Part shown: piece by piece, positions 44,447-51,961 of the stretch
Layout of the letters: every line of letters starts with the position of its first letter
Numbering within the stretch: the stretch's first letter is position 1
Assembly: GCA_001898465.1 (NCBI GenBank)
Contig: MKTX01000005.1
Location: 62,001-126,000, forward strand
Length of the DNA stretch: 64,000 bases
Source: Sphingobacteriales bacterium 39-19
Lineage (GTDB): Bacteria; Bacteroidota; Bacteroidia; Chitinophagales; Chitinophagaceae
Direction: 5' to 3'
The notes under the pieces: generated by a model
The model's database searches: none
What the model was told of the DNA's origin: nothing
The model's input: the letters and a program-made list of their open reading frames with translations, nothing else
Made by a program: the position numbers and the translations under genes

Positions 44447-44454
44447 TACTTTTG
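44447..44454 (+). promoter_or_regulatory. -7 box (TACTTTTG)
   Basis: TACTTTTG matches TAnnTTTG and ends 35 bases before the ATG at 44490; it follows the dyad at 44404-44428. Confidence 0.5.
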
Positions 44455-44489
44455 TGCAGTGAGTATTGTTTAATTAAAATCGTGTGATT

Positions 44490-44777
44490 ATGCTAACGAC
44501 AAGTGATGTAGCCAAAGTGTATGATACTATTCTCAGTATCCCTGGCATGAGTGAAACAGTGAAGATTGACATGAGAATCTCCCGCAAAAATGTATTGTTA
44601 TTGCACAGTGTCCTCAAACGTGGGCTGATGGCGAAAGATGATGATAAATCGTCTGCGTTGCTGGAAAGTATTCCGCAAGAAGCATTGCAGGAATTGCATG
44701 TAATTGCTGATGATTATCTTACAAAAGCAGGCTTAACCGAACTAAGTGAAAAACTAAAAGCACTTAGTACCAAATAG
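44490..44777 (+). CDS. Small helical element protein
   Basis: This 95-residue, all-helical, charged protein (MLTTSDVAKVYDTILSIPGMS... to ...LSEKLKALSTK) has no motif I recognise. A GTG at 44484 would add two residues. It is the only plus-strand gene in the mobilization region and has its own promoter and upstream dyad, so it may be a small regulator or accessory protein of the element. Function unknown. Confidence 0.65.
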   Translation: MLTTSDVAKVYDTILSIPGMSETVKIDMRISRKNVLLLHSVLKRGLMAKDDDKSSALLESIPQEALQELHVIADDYLTKAGLTELSEKLKALSTK

Positions 44778-44913
44778 GCAGGGGTAACGTCAGAAAGCTA
44801 CTTGGAGAGAATGGATGTTTAAAGATATAAACGCTGATCCTTCAAGTGGCTTGTTTATGTTGTAATTTAAAAATGATGTCAATAATTGCGTTTTACAATA
44901 ATAGTAGTAACAG

Positions 44914-45144
44914 TTACCTTTTTACCAAAGTGCGGTTTTCACCACTTCGGTTTTCAGGTGTTCCGGCAGGCTCGTTAAAGAATACGGTAGCAGTGCCATT
45001 AAAGCCTTCAGGTAGCAGGTATATATCTGCCCGCTTTTCGCAATATGTCGTAATGAAAATAGTTGTAGTGAACAGTAATACTACGCTGGTCAAAATGAGC
45101 GGTATTTTGTACGAATCTTTCAATAAAAAAAACTTGCTTTTCAT
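44914..45144 (-). CDS. Membrane-anchored protein, DUF6843-like, probably truncated
   Basis: This 76-residue protein has one hydrophobic helix (KIPLILTSVVLLFTTTIFITT) and then YLLPEGFNGTATVFFNEPAGTPE, resembling the start of the DUF6843 repeat fold. The family domain normally continues further; here the frame stops after RTLVKR and the other frames do not resume it, so the gene may be a 3'-truncated copy. Function unknown. Confidence 0.5.
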   Translation of the reverse strand: MKSKFFLLKDSYKIPLILTSVVLLFTTTIFITTYCEKRADIYLLPEGFNGTATVFFNEPAGTPENRSGENRTLVKR

Positions 45145-45232
45145 AAGTACGGTGATTTTTGCTTAGCATTTTGAATAGATGGTAGTTGGGAAGTAAATGG
45201 GGCGTAGTTGCTGCGGAATATTGTAGCAGTTC

Positions 45233-45448
45233 TTATGTTTTCTTAGTTATGACCCATCCCTGCTCTCCTCTGATGTTTGCTATATTATTCTGCTCTAACC
45301 ATTTTTTGAAAGCAGGCATGTCTTTAGGGGTAAAATGAACGATGTCACCATTTTTTAGCATAATGGTGAAAAAGTCGCTTGCAGCAAGAAACTTCGATAA
45401 TTGTCCCGCAGGGTATTGAAATTCGGGGTAGTGATCGGCTGAAGTCAT
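45233..45448 (-). CDS. Small element protein behind a structured leader
   Basis: This 71-residue protein (MTSADHYPEFQYPAGQLSKFLAASDFFTIMLKNGDIVHFTPKDM...) has no signal peptide; its middle resembles a small beta-sheet domain and the end RGEQGWVITKK is basic. I do not recognise the family. It is preceded by a 200-base transcribed leader with three stable helices and by a promoter with an overlapping dyad, so its expression is probably tightly controlled. Confidence 0.6.
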   Translation of the reverse strand: MTSADHYPEFQYPAGQLSKFLAASDFFTIMLKNGDIVHFTPKDMPAFKKWLEQNNIANIRGEQGWVITKKT

Positions 45449-45478
45449 GGTCTGTTGCTTTTAGTTAGTTTCCTCTGA

Positions 45479-45657
45479 CTGTTGCCTGCACAAAAAAGAG
45501 CGCAGGCAACAGCTCACCGCACTGAGGTCTTAGGAAACCCGGCAACGATAAGTGCGCCCACGCCGTAGCATGAGCGTTCTCACTTATGTCCCATTGCCAT
45601 TTGAAAGTTCCTAAGTTTCAGTACGGGACTTAAAGCTTAAACGCTTCAAGAATATCT
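45479..45657 (-). ncRNA. Candidate structured leader RNA or small RNA
   Basis: Read on the minus strand there are three helices. First, CUUGAAGC/GCUUUAAG (45650-45643, 45636-45629). Second, a nested arm made of CUUAGGAA/UUCCUAAG (45615-45608, 45536-45529), GGCAA/UUGCC (45598-45594, 45545-45541), AUAAGUG/CACUUAU (45587-45581, 45554-45548) and an apical GCUCAUGC-UACG-GCGUGGGC (45575-45556). Third, CUGUUGCCUGC/GCAGGCAACAG (45512-45502, 45489-45479). Three base pairs are G-U in the minus-strand RNA and would be A-C mismatches in the plus strand, so the RNA is made from the minus strand. I do not recognise a known family. Confidence 0.55.
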
Positions 45658-45662
45658 TGTTG

Positions 45663-45670
45663 CAAAGGTA
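45663..45670 (-). promoter_or_regulatory. -7 box (TACCTTTG) of the structured leader
   Basis: TACCTTTG on the minus strand (45670-45663) fits TAnnTTTG; transcription would start near 45657, just ahead of the first helix. No good -33 box is present, but the expected place lies within the dyad at 45679-45697. Confidence 0.6.
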
Positions 45671-45678
45671 TCAATTTC

Positions 45679-45697
45679 AGGTAGTAATTCACTACCT
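45679..45697. promoter_or_regulatory. Dyad operator over the -33 region
   Basis: AGGTAGT (45679-45685) and ACTACCT (45691-45697) are perfect inverted repeats with a 5-base centre, covering the -33 position of the leader promoter. A bound repressor would block the promoter, or an activator could replace the missing -33 box. Confidence 0.55.
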
Positions 45698-46047
45698 AAA
45701 ATGCACATTATACACAGTATTGGAAATAATTTACAGGCCGGAACTTCTTCATGATTTACTTTTTCCCTTCCAACTTCCAAGTATCGCATCAAAGCAAATT
45801 ACTTTACCAGTTGCAGTTATATTAGACTTAACCTTCTGAATAATCCTAAAAAGGCCACTGAATCCTTAGCTTTATGCTTTTGGGAGAAGGTATCGGGTTC
45901 AGCCGCCTTTCAGCCGCGCTTCGATGGCCTTTCTTGCAAGTTCAGATCACCACAATAGATTTATAGACATTAGGTTGTAAATTATATGAGAATATATTTT
46001 GTGAGCACCCCCTATGATATTTGATATTTGCAAGTTAAAGTAACAAT
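45698..46047. other. Gap before the metal cargo
   Basis: No intact gene. The minus-strand frame 45943-45899 reads ELARKAIEARLKGG then a stop, like the tail of a lost gene, with a stop two codons upstream. A five-C tract at 46008-46012 lies 35 bases before the CsoR-like gene. Confidence 0.45.
45995..46020. promoter_or_regulatory. Possible CsoR-type operator
   Basis: The plus strand has A-CCCCC-T (46007-46013) flanked by AT-rich DNA, just before the CsoR-like gene. CsoR and RcnR operators are G/C tracts within AT-rich flanks, so this fits, but the flanks are not clearly inverted repeats. Confidence 0.35.
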
Positions 46048-46449
46048 ATGCTACCAAAAGAATTAATCAAGGATCTGCAAGTGCGGCTTAGCTCAATACA
46101 AGGCCAGATTGGAGGCATAATAAAGATGCTTGAAGCAGATAGTGACCCGGATAAGATACTCAACCAATTCAAGGCTGCCGACCAGGGATTGCAAAAAGCT
46201 CACTACCTGATGATGGATGAGGTATTCAGGAAAAGTCTTGCTTTAAAACTTGTTCAGGTTATGAATGCCTGTCCGGGTAATTGTCAGGATGCAGAGAAAA
46301 TAGAGTACATGAAAAAACAGTTCCCGATGCTTGAATTTGACCAGCTTACGACGAATATGAAAGAAATAAATGCCATTGATAAACGGCTGGAAAAACATAA
46401 TAAAAATATTTTGAACAAAGATTTGGAAGACACCCCACCTGCCGGTTGA
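46048..46449 (+). CDS. CsoR/RcnR-family regulator lacking the usual metal triad
   Basis: This 133-residue all-helical protein aligns with CsoR/RcnR (LQVRLSSIQGQIGGIIKMLEADSDPDKILNQFKAADQGLQ). In copper CsoR the ligands are Cys-His-Cys; here the first position falls in DPDKIL and the later EHLxxC segment reads EVFRKS, so none of the three is kept. Two cysteines occur later (C75 and C79, NACPGNC) and a His at 52. It likely represses the cargo genes that follow on the same strand and may sense something other than Cu(I). The C-terminal tail is longer than usual. Confidence 0.8.
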   Translation: MLPKELIKDLQVRLSSIQGQIGGIIKMLEADSDPDKILNQFKAADQGLQKAHYLMMDEVFRKSLALKLVQVMNACPGNCQDAEKIEYMKKQFPMLEFDQLTTNMKEINAIDKRLEKHNKNILNKDLEDTPPAG

Positions 46450-46480
46450 CCTTTACAGTTCAATAAAAAAATAAACGGTG

Positions 46481-46771
46481 ATGGAAACGATAAACAAAAG
46501 AAAAATTGAACTGTTCACTGCCGGTTGTGCTGTTTGTGAACCTGTAGTTGAAATGGTTAAAGGAATGGCTTGCAGTGATTGTGATGTTGTGATTTACAAC
46601 TTATCCAATCCTTGTGAAACGAAAGAGTGCCTTGAAAAAGTTAAGACGTATGGGATAAAAGCCTTGCCTGCTATTGCAGTAAATGGTAGGCTGTTATCTT
46701 GTTGTCAGAATAGAGGTATTTCGGCTGAAGAACTTCGGAATGCCGGGTTGGGGCTGCCTGTGTTAAATTGA
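46481..46771 (+). CDS. Small thioredoxin-like CxxC protein
   Basis: This 96-residue protein starts METINKRKIELFTAGCAVCEP: a beta strand followed by the redox or metal motif CAVC at residues 16-19, then a thioredoxin-like fold with a cis-Pro at IKALPAIAVNG. Further cysteines (ACSDC, NPCETKEC, LLSCC) suggest metal handling. ATG 46481 is preferred over the GTG at 46478. It lies between the CsoR-like regulator and the P-type ATPase and likely delivers metal or thiol electrons to that system. Confidence 0.75.
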   Translation: METINKRKIELFTAGCAVCEPVVEMVKGMACSDCDVVIYNLSNPCETKECLEKVKTYGIKALPAIAVNGRLLSCCQNRGISAEELRNAGLGLPVLN

Positions 46772-46815
46772 TGTGATGCTGCTTTATTTTTAATCACTCT
46801 TTTTATTCAAATATT

Positions 46816-49212
46816 ATGGCTATAGAAAGTGTACAAATGAAGGTTTCAGGGCTGATGTGTTCCTTCTGCACGATGAGTGTAGAAAAGGCTTTGAAACGTT
46901 ATCCTGCCATTAAAAGTGTTATGGTAAATCTTGTTCATGGAGTCGTATTGGTTGAAGCTGACACTGCTAAGATGAACCGTGAACAATTGGCTGATGCTGT
47001 AGAGAAGCTGGGTTATAGTGTATCTGCTACGGAAGTGCAGCAATATAAGACGGATGAAGAACTGTTTGGATTGATTAAGCAACGTGGTACAATTGGAATG
47101 TTGGCTGCTACTATTGATTTGCTTGTTGACCCGTTGAACCTTTTTGGCTTGCCTGGGCAATACCGTGCTTACTTTAGTTTGGCTGTTGCTGCCTTCGTGT
47201 TGTTTTGGGTGGGTTATCCAATCCTTCGCAAAACAATCATGGCTGTAAGGCAAAGGGTAATTAATGCCAATGTATTGTTATCTGCCGGTGCATGGGGTTC
47301 TTTTATTGTTGGTGTGTTCTCTCTCTTTAATCCGGCATTGCCAAACTTCCTACCTGTTGCTGCATGGCTAATGTCGTTGCATTTATTCTTTGGTTACTTT
47401 AAGTTGGATACCCGAAAAAAAGCATCGGATGCTGTACGCAAATTGATTAACCTGCAACCTGCGAAAGCAAGGGTGTTGAGGGGTGAGCAATTTGTTGATG
47501 TATTGACGAAAGATGTATTGGTAAATGAAGTTGTGGAAGTAAGACCGGGTGAACGCATCCCTTTGGATGGTGTTGTATTAAATGGAAATGGAAGTGTTGA
47601 TGAAGCAAGTTTTACAGGTGAAAGCACACCTGCCAATAAAGAAGCTGGTTCTACTGTAATCGGCGGTACGCTAAATCTTGATGGTGCTCTACAAATAAAA
47701 GTTACGAAGGTTGGTCAGGATAGCTTTCTTAGTCAGATAGTAAGTTTAATGAGCCGCATTGCTGAAAAGAAACCGCCTGTTGAACTGCTTGCAGATAAGC
47801 TAATGAATTATTATGGTCCTGTTGTTTTTGTTGTCGCTGCCATCGCCTTTGTAGTATGGGGATTGGTCACTGGTAATTACATTCAGGCAACACTTGTGTT
47901 GCTTACTACTATCATCATGGGTTATCCTTGTGCATTGGGTATTACAACCCCCATGCTTGCAGCCATCGCAGGGGGTAAAGGAATATCTATTGGACTTCTG
48001 GTAAAAGCAAGTGAAGTGTTTTACGGATTGTCAAAAGTTGATACGATTGTATTTGATAAAACAGGTACATTGACTTATGGCAAGCCTACCGTTACTGATG
48101 TTCATGCACTAAATGGGAATGCTCTTGAACTATTATCTGTTGCTGAAGCATTGGAAAGTAAGTCTGAACATCCGTTAGGACAAGCGATTACCTTTTTTGC
48201 TCAAAAGGAAGATGCTAAGAAATTATCAACAAATGATTTTAAAGCGGTTCCTGGAAAGGGTGTTACTGGCACGATTGACCGTGAAGTTGTTTTAGCCGGT
48301 AAACCTTCGTTTATTGAACAAAGCGGTGTGGTTGTTACTGATATTATTAAACGTTCAATCAATGATTTTGGCAATGATGGTAAAACGGCTGTTGTGATAA
48401 CTAAAGGTGGTGTTGTGATTGGAATAATTGCCTTACAAGATACACCACGTCCTACCGGCAAGCAGGTTGTTGAGAAAATGAAACAACGGGGCATTAGGAC
48501 TGTGATGCTTACCGGTGATGCAAAACAGGTGGCGGAGCCAATTGCAAAAGGGTTAGGCATTGATGAAGTGCAGGCTGAATTATTACCGGGTGAAAAAGCT
48601 ACCGCTATTGATGGATTGCAAAAGAAAGGATACAAGGTTGCAATGGTTGGTGATGGAATAAATGATGCTCCGGCTTTGGCACAAAGTGATGTAGGCATTG
48701 CCATAGGTGCAGGAACTGATGTTGCAATAGAAGCTGCCGGTGTTATATTGATTGGTGACAGGTTGATTGATGTATTGAATGCAGTGATATTAGGCAAGGC
48801 AAGCTATAAAACCATGACAGGAAATGTGATTGTAGCCGTACTATTCAATATTGTGGGAATGCTGCTTGCTACACTTGGCTTCATTACTCCTATGCTGGCT
48901 ATTGCCGTAATGATTGTAAGTATTTTTGTTATCTTAATCAATACGATTCGTATAAGAGCCTTAAGGCTTGAAACGATAAACGTTGAAGCAACAGCATCTT
49001 TGACGGAAGCAAGATTTAAGGTAACCAATATGGTATGTGAAGGGTGTGCTGAAAAGATAACTACTGCTTTAACTGCCATGCCTGGTGTGAAGGAAGTGAA
49101 GCCAAAAGTAATTTCAAAGCAGGTGCAGGTCAATTACTATCCCGATAAAGTGAAGCAGGAAGAGCTTAAAAAGATGCTGGAAAAAGAAGGTTTTAATGCG
49201 GTAGAAGTATAG
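46816..49212 (+). CDS. P1B-type heavy-metal ATPase with HMA domains at both ends
   Basis: This 798-residue inner-membrane metal pump has an N-terminal HMA domain with SGLMCSFC (Cys15/Cys18), eight predicted helices, TGES, and DKTGT with phosphorylated Asp414. It also has SEHPLG and GDGINDAPAL, and a second HMA domain at the very C-terminus with NMVCEGC (Cys741/Cys744). The ion-selectivity motif in the sixth helix reads MGYPCALG (Tyr370-Pro-Cys372), where copper pumps have CPC. Cu(I) or another soft metal is likely. A C-terminal HMA is rare. It is cotranscribed with the HMA lipoprotein and the CcdA-like protein. Confidence 0.88.
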   Translation: MAIESVQMKVSGLMCSFCTMSVEKALKRYPAIKSVMVNLVHGVVLVEADTAKMNREQLADAVEKLGYSVSATEVQQYKTDEELFGLIKQRGTIGMLAATIDLLVDPLNLFGLPGQYRAYFSLAVAAFVLFWVGYPILRKTIMAVRQRVINANVLLSAGAWGSFIVGVFSLFNPALPNFLPVAAWLMSLHLFFGYFKLDTRKKASDAVRKLINLQPAKARVLRGEQFVDVLTKDVLVNEVVEVRPGERIPLDGVVLNGNGSVDEASFTGESTPANKEAGSTVIGGTLNLDGALQIKVTKVGQDSFLSQIVSLMSRIAEKKPPVELLADKLMNYYGPVVFVVAAIAFVVWGLVTGNYIQATLVLLTTIIMGYPCALGITTPMLAAIAGGKGISIGLLVKASEVFYGLSKVDTIVFDKTGTLTYGKPTVTDVHALNGNALELLSVAEALESKSEHPLGQAITFFAQKEDAKKLSTNDFKAVPGKGVTGTIDREVVLAGKPSFIEQSGVVVTDIIKRSINDFGNDGKTAVVITKGGVVIGIIALQDTPRPTGKQVVEKMKQRGIRTVMLTGDAKQVAEPIAKGLGIDEVQAELLPGEKATAIDGLQKKGYKVAMVGDGINDAPALAQSDVGIAIGAGTDVAIEAAGVILIGDRLIDVLNAVILGKASYKTMTGNVIVAVLFNIVGMLLATLGFITPMLAIAVMIVSIFVILINTIRIRALRLETINVEATASLTEARFKVTNMVCEGCAEKITTALTAMPGVKEVKPKVISKQVQVNYYPDKVKQEELKKMLEKEGFNAVEV

Positions 49213-49270
49213 TATCAATCAATATAAATAATAAAATACTTAACTCATGTTCATTAAGAAAACAACGATT

Positions 49271-49612
49271 ATGAAGCTATCCATTTCAATGGTTATGGTA
49301 GTTGCACTTGCCATTACGTCCTGTGCCCAGGATAACAAGAAAACAGAACAAAATACTCCGAAAGAACAAACGAAAGCTGTAGCAATGCAAAAAGTGAAAA
49401 TGCCTGTTGATGGTATGGTGTGTAATGCTTGCCAATCGAATGTAAAGAAAACAATCAAGTCTGTAGATGGTGTTGCAGATGTAGAAGTAAACCTTGAAAA
49501 GAAATTTGCCTATTTCACTTATGACCCCTCTAAAGTGAAACTGGAACAAGTGCAAAAAGCTGTAAACGACAAAGGATTTACTGCCGGAAAAACAGTTGAA
49601 GTAAAGCAATGA
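49271..49612 (+). CDS. HMA-domain lipoprotein (periplasmic metal binding)
   Basis: This 113-residue lipoprotein has its lipobox in ALAITSCAQ (start at MKLSISMVMV, 49271; a longer frame from 49247 is less likely). A polar linker (KKTEQNTPKEQTKA) precedes a heavy-metal-associated domain with GMVCNACQSNVKKTIKSVDGV. It probably buffers metal in the periplasm or hands it on. Its TGA overlaps the ATG of the next gene as ATGA, so the two are coupled. Confidence 0.83.
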   Translation: MKLSISMVMVVALAITSCAQDNKKTEQNTPKEQTKAVAMQKVKMPVDGMVCNACQSNVKKTIKSVDGVADVEVNLEKKFAYFTYDPSKVKLEQVQKAVNDKGFTAGKTVEVKQ

Positions 49613-50295
49613 CTTTAGAACAATTTGTACAACAATTCAGCGAAGCATTGGCAAATGGTTCTGCCTATAGCTTGCTGATTGCAATGGGTGCAGGGGTTGT
49701 TACTACTGGTGTATGCCCCTGCACTTTACCTGTTGGACTTGGCATTGCGGGGTTGGTTAGCAGCAATACTGCAAGTAAGTCAAACAGAGGTTTTATGATA
49801 GCACTTGCCTTCTTTGCAGGCATTGTTGTTTGTCTTTCTATTTTGGGAGCTTTAGCAGGTAAGTTAGGTGTGTTTCTTACTGAAACCTTTGGGCAGTATT
49901 GGGCTTTAGCTATGGCTGCCATATCTGCTTTGGCTGCCCTGTTTGCTTTTTACGGTCCAAGACTAACGACAACAAAACTTGCGGCTTTGCGTAAGCCGGG
50001 TGTAGGCGGTTCTTTTGCTTATGGATTGATATTTAGTTTGGGAACATCTGCTGCTCCTTTGTTGTTACTCCTGTCTGTTGCGGCTGCAACAGCTAATCCT
50101 TTTTATGGTTTTCTCCTTGCCTTTGTATTTGCCATTGGTCGGGGCTTGCCTTTCTTAATTGTAAGTGCCTTTGCCGGTGCAGTAACAAAGTTTGCTCAAC
50201 TAACGTGGTTGAGAAGAAGTATTCAAATAGTAAGCGGTGTGGCTCTGCTCTATGTATGCTACTATTATGTCAGGGTGTTTATTGACTTGCAGTAG
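49609..50295 (+). CDS. CcdA/DsbD-type transmembrane thiol protein
   Basis: This 228-residue protein has six membrane helices and the family Cys-Pro motif GVCPCTLPVGLGIAGL near the N-terminus, as in CcdA and the membrane domain of DsbD. It moves electrons from cytoplasmic thioredoxin to the periplasm. Its location behind a metal ATPase and an HMA lipoprotein suggests it keeps the CxxC metal sites reduced. The second conserved Cys is less clear. Convergent with the ars operon. Confidence 0.85.
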   Translation: MTLEQFVQQFSEALANGSAYSLLIAMGAGVVTTGVCPCTLPVGLGIAGLVSSNTASKSNRGFMIALAFFAGIVVCLSILGALAGKLGVFLTETFGQYWALAMAAISALAALFAFYGPRLTTTKLAALRKPGVGGSFAYGLIFSLGTSAAPLLLLLSVAAATANPFYGFLLAFVFAIGRGLPFLIVSAFAGAVTKFAQLTWLRRSIQIVSGVALLYVCYYYVRVFIDLQ

Positions 50296-50319
50296 CAATA
50301 AGGATTATAAAAAATCAGG

Positions 50320-50763
50320 CTACTTTGCATTAATAATACCAAAATCCCCTGTTATTCTCCTGCCTGAAGCACCATTGAAATTGTTGTCTAAGTACAAATT
50401 AAACGTCCCCCTAATTGCTTTATCACTTATTTCCGTTATTGACAACGTACCTGAAATGGCATAGGGTTGAAAATCTAAACCATCCGTGTAATAAAACTGC
50501 ATTAATGTTAATGGATTAACATTGCCCAAACCGGTAATGTTTTTTAGATGAATGTTGCAGCGGTCAAAATAATAGCTGGTAGCTTCCAAATCTGCATTTC
50601 CTAAGGTGTCAATCCATTTAGCTATTACTGTTTCCCACTTAATGTCTTCTTCCTGTCCTTCTATTCTTAAATTTAAAAAGCCATAGGGTTTTGTTATATT
50701 CTCCTTGCTGCATCCTAAAAGGTTGCATATGAGGAACAAGCCTATGGCAATTCGCAATAGCAT
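50320..50763 (-). CDS. Hypothetical lipoprotein
   Basis: This 147-residue protein has lipobox NLLGC (Cys18) and a beta-rich body (GFLNLRIEGQEEDIKWETV, FQPYAISGTLSITEISDKAIRGTFNLYL). It resembles DUF6252-type lipoproteins, which are unassigned. It is the last gene of the minus-strand ars operon, 17 bases behind gcvH. Whether it has anything to do with arsenic is unknown. Confidence 0.7.
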   Translation of the reverse strand: MLLRIAIGLFLICNLLGCSKENITKPYGFLNLRIEGQEEDIKWETVIAKWIDTLGNADLEATSYYFDRCNIHLKNITGLGNVNPLTLMQFYYTDGLDFQPYAISGTLSITEISDKAIRGTFNLYLDNNFNGASGRRITGDFGIINAK

Positions 50764-50779
50764 ATTGCTACTTATTGTT

Positions 50780-51160
50780 TTAACTAACTAAACTCTCGTA
50801 TGCTTTAGCATCCATCAACGTAGTGGCTTCTGAAGCATTTAATTGCTTAATCTTTATCATCCATCCGTCAGTAAATGAGGCTGTATTTACTAAATCTGCA
50901 TGGTCTTTTAAAGATGTATTGACTTCTAATATTTCACCGCTTACCGGCATAAATAAATCTGATGTTGTTTTAACTGCTTCTACAGAACCAAACACTGCAT
51001 CTTTACTGAATTGCTTGCCAATGTTGGGAAGGTCAATGTAAACAATCTCCCCTAATTCACTTTGTGCAAATTCGGTTATGCCTACTAATGCTTCGCTGTT
51101 ATCTAAAACCTTTAACCAGGTGTGTTCTTTTGAGTATTTGTAGTCGGCTGGAAATTGCAT
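50780..51160 (-). CDS. gcvH: Glycine cleavage H-like lipoyl carrier protein
   Basis: This 126-residue protein matches GcvH: ADYKYSKEHTWLKV start, FGSVEAVKTTSDLFMPVSGEI with the lipoylated Lys64, and TDGWMIKIK near the end. H proteins carry the lipoyl arm of the glycine cleavage system. The other gcv genes are absent here and the gene is inside an arsenic-resistance operon, which is odd: lipoyl dithiols bind As(III) tightly. An arsenic-related use is only inference; it may be a plain paralogue. Confidence 0.9.
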   Translation of the reverse strand: MQFPADYKYSKEHTWLKVLDNSEALVGITEFAQSELGEIVYIDLPNIGKQFSKDAVFGSVEAVKTTSDLFMPVSGEILEVNTSLKDHADLVNTASFTDGWMIKIKQLNASEATTLMDAKAYESLVS

Positions 51161-51178
51161 TTTATTTAGTTTTGATGG

Positions 51179-51952
51179 TTAATAACCTTTCCGCAACATA
51201 TCAGCATATTCGTTTGGTAAAGGGCTTTCTTCAACTGCTTTTGCTGCTTTTTCTACATCGTAGTCGAACCTGATAAATTCTACCTGTACTGCATCTTTGT
51301 TCGTTATGCTGCTGTCCGCATTGATGGTCAGCATTACATAACAGCCTTTTGGGTTCCCATCTTTTGGCTTGCCTACTGAACCGGTATTAATTGCATGACG
51401 GTAATGTGTGTTTTCGGTTGGCTCTGTTGGCAGTATTCTGTGATAAGGCTTGTGTGTATGACCGAAGCACATAATATCTGCATCTGCCTGTTCCATTATC
51501 CGCAATAAACTTTTCTCGTCTCTATCTTCAAACAGGTATTCGTTTATCTTTCTTGGACTGCCATGAACTAACAACAGGTTGAGCTTATCGTTATTCAACT
51601 GGAACTCTACTTTGATGTGTGCCGGTAACGTTCTTAAATATTTTCTTTCTTCCGGCTTCACAATAGAGTTGGTGAAGCTGATGGAGATTTTGCCCATGTC
51701 TTTTTCAGGCTCGGTCTTGTAGGCACAACCACATTCATCACTCATTAAACCAATGCCCTGGTCGTAGTTGCCTGCAATGGTTGGTATGCCCCTTCTTCTT
51801 ATGTCATTTACTACTTCGTTTGCCCAAATGTTATACCCTACTAAATCACCCAGGCAATAAATAGCATCGGGCTTTTGTTCTTCAATGCTTTTTAAACAGG
51901 CATCCAAGGCGGGAAGGTTTGCATGAATATCTGAAAAGAGTGCAATTTTCAT
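51179..51952 (-). CDS. Metallophosphoesterase
   Basis: This 257-residue calcineurin-like phosphoesterase has all metal motifs: FSDIHANLPAL (Asp8, His10), CLGDLVGYN, GNYDQG, LLVHGSPR and CFGHTHKPYH. Substrates could be phosphoesters or nucleotides. It is located between a 72-residue small protein and gcvH in the ars operon; such enzymes often occur near ars genes in Bacteroidota, but the link is not explained. Confidence 0.85.
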   Translation of the reverse strand: MKIALFSDIHANLPALDACLKSIEEQKPDAIYCLGDLVGYNIWANEVVNDIRRRGIPTIAGNYDQGIGLMSDECGCAYKTEPEKDMGKISISFTNSIVKPEERKYLRTLPAHIKVEFQLNNDKLNLLLVHGSPRKINEYLFEDRDEKSLLRIMEQADADIMCFGHTHKPYHRILPTEPTENTHYRHAINTGSVGKPKDGNPKGCYVMLTINADSSITNKDAVQVEFIRFDYDVEKAAKAVEESPLPNEYADMLRKGY

Positions 51953-51961
51953 AATGATAGA

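Noticed and set aside
45479..45512. Rho-independent terminator
   Set aside because: The 11-bp stem is strong but no T-tract follows it in either direction; it is better seen as part of the leader RNA.
45661..45670. CTnDOT-like attachment core (GCAAAnnTA)
   Set aside because: The same bases form a normal minus-strand -7 box and no second copy or integrase is seen, so an att site cannot be supported.
49609..50295. ArsG-type aromatic arsenical permease
   Set aside because: ArsG has a different Cys-Pro signature; GVCPCTLPVGLG is that of CcdA/DsbD proteins, and the neighbours are metal ATPase and HMA genes.
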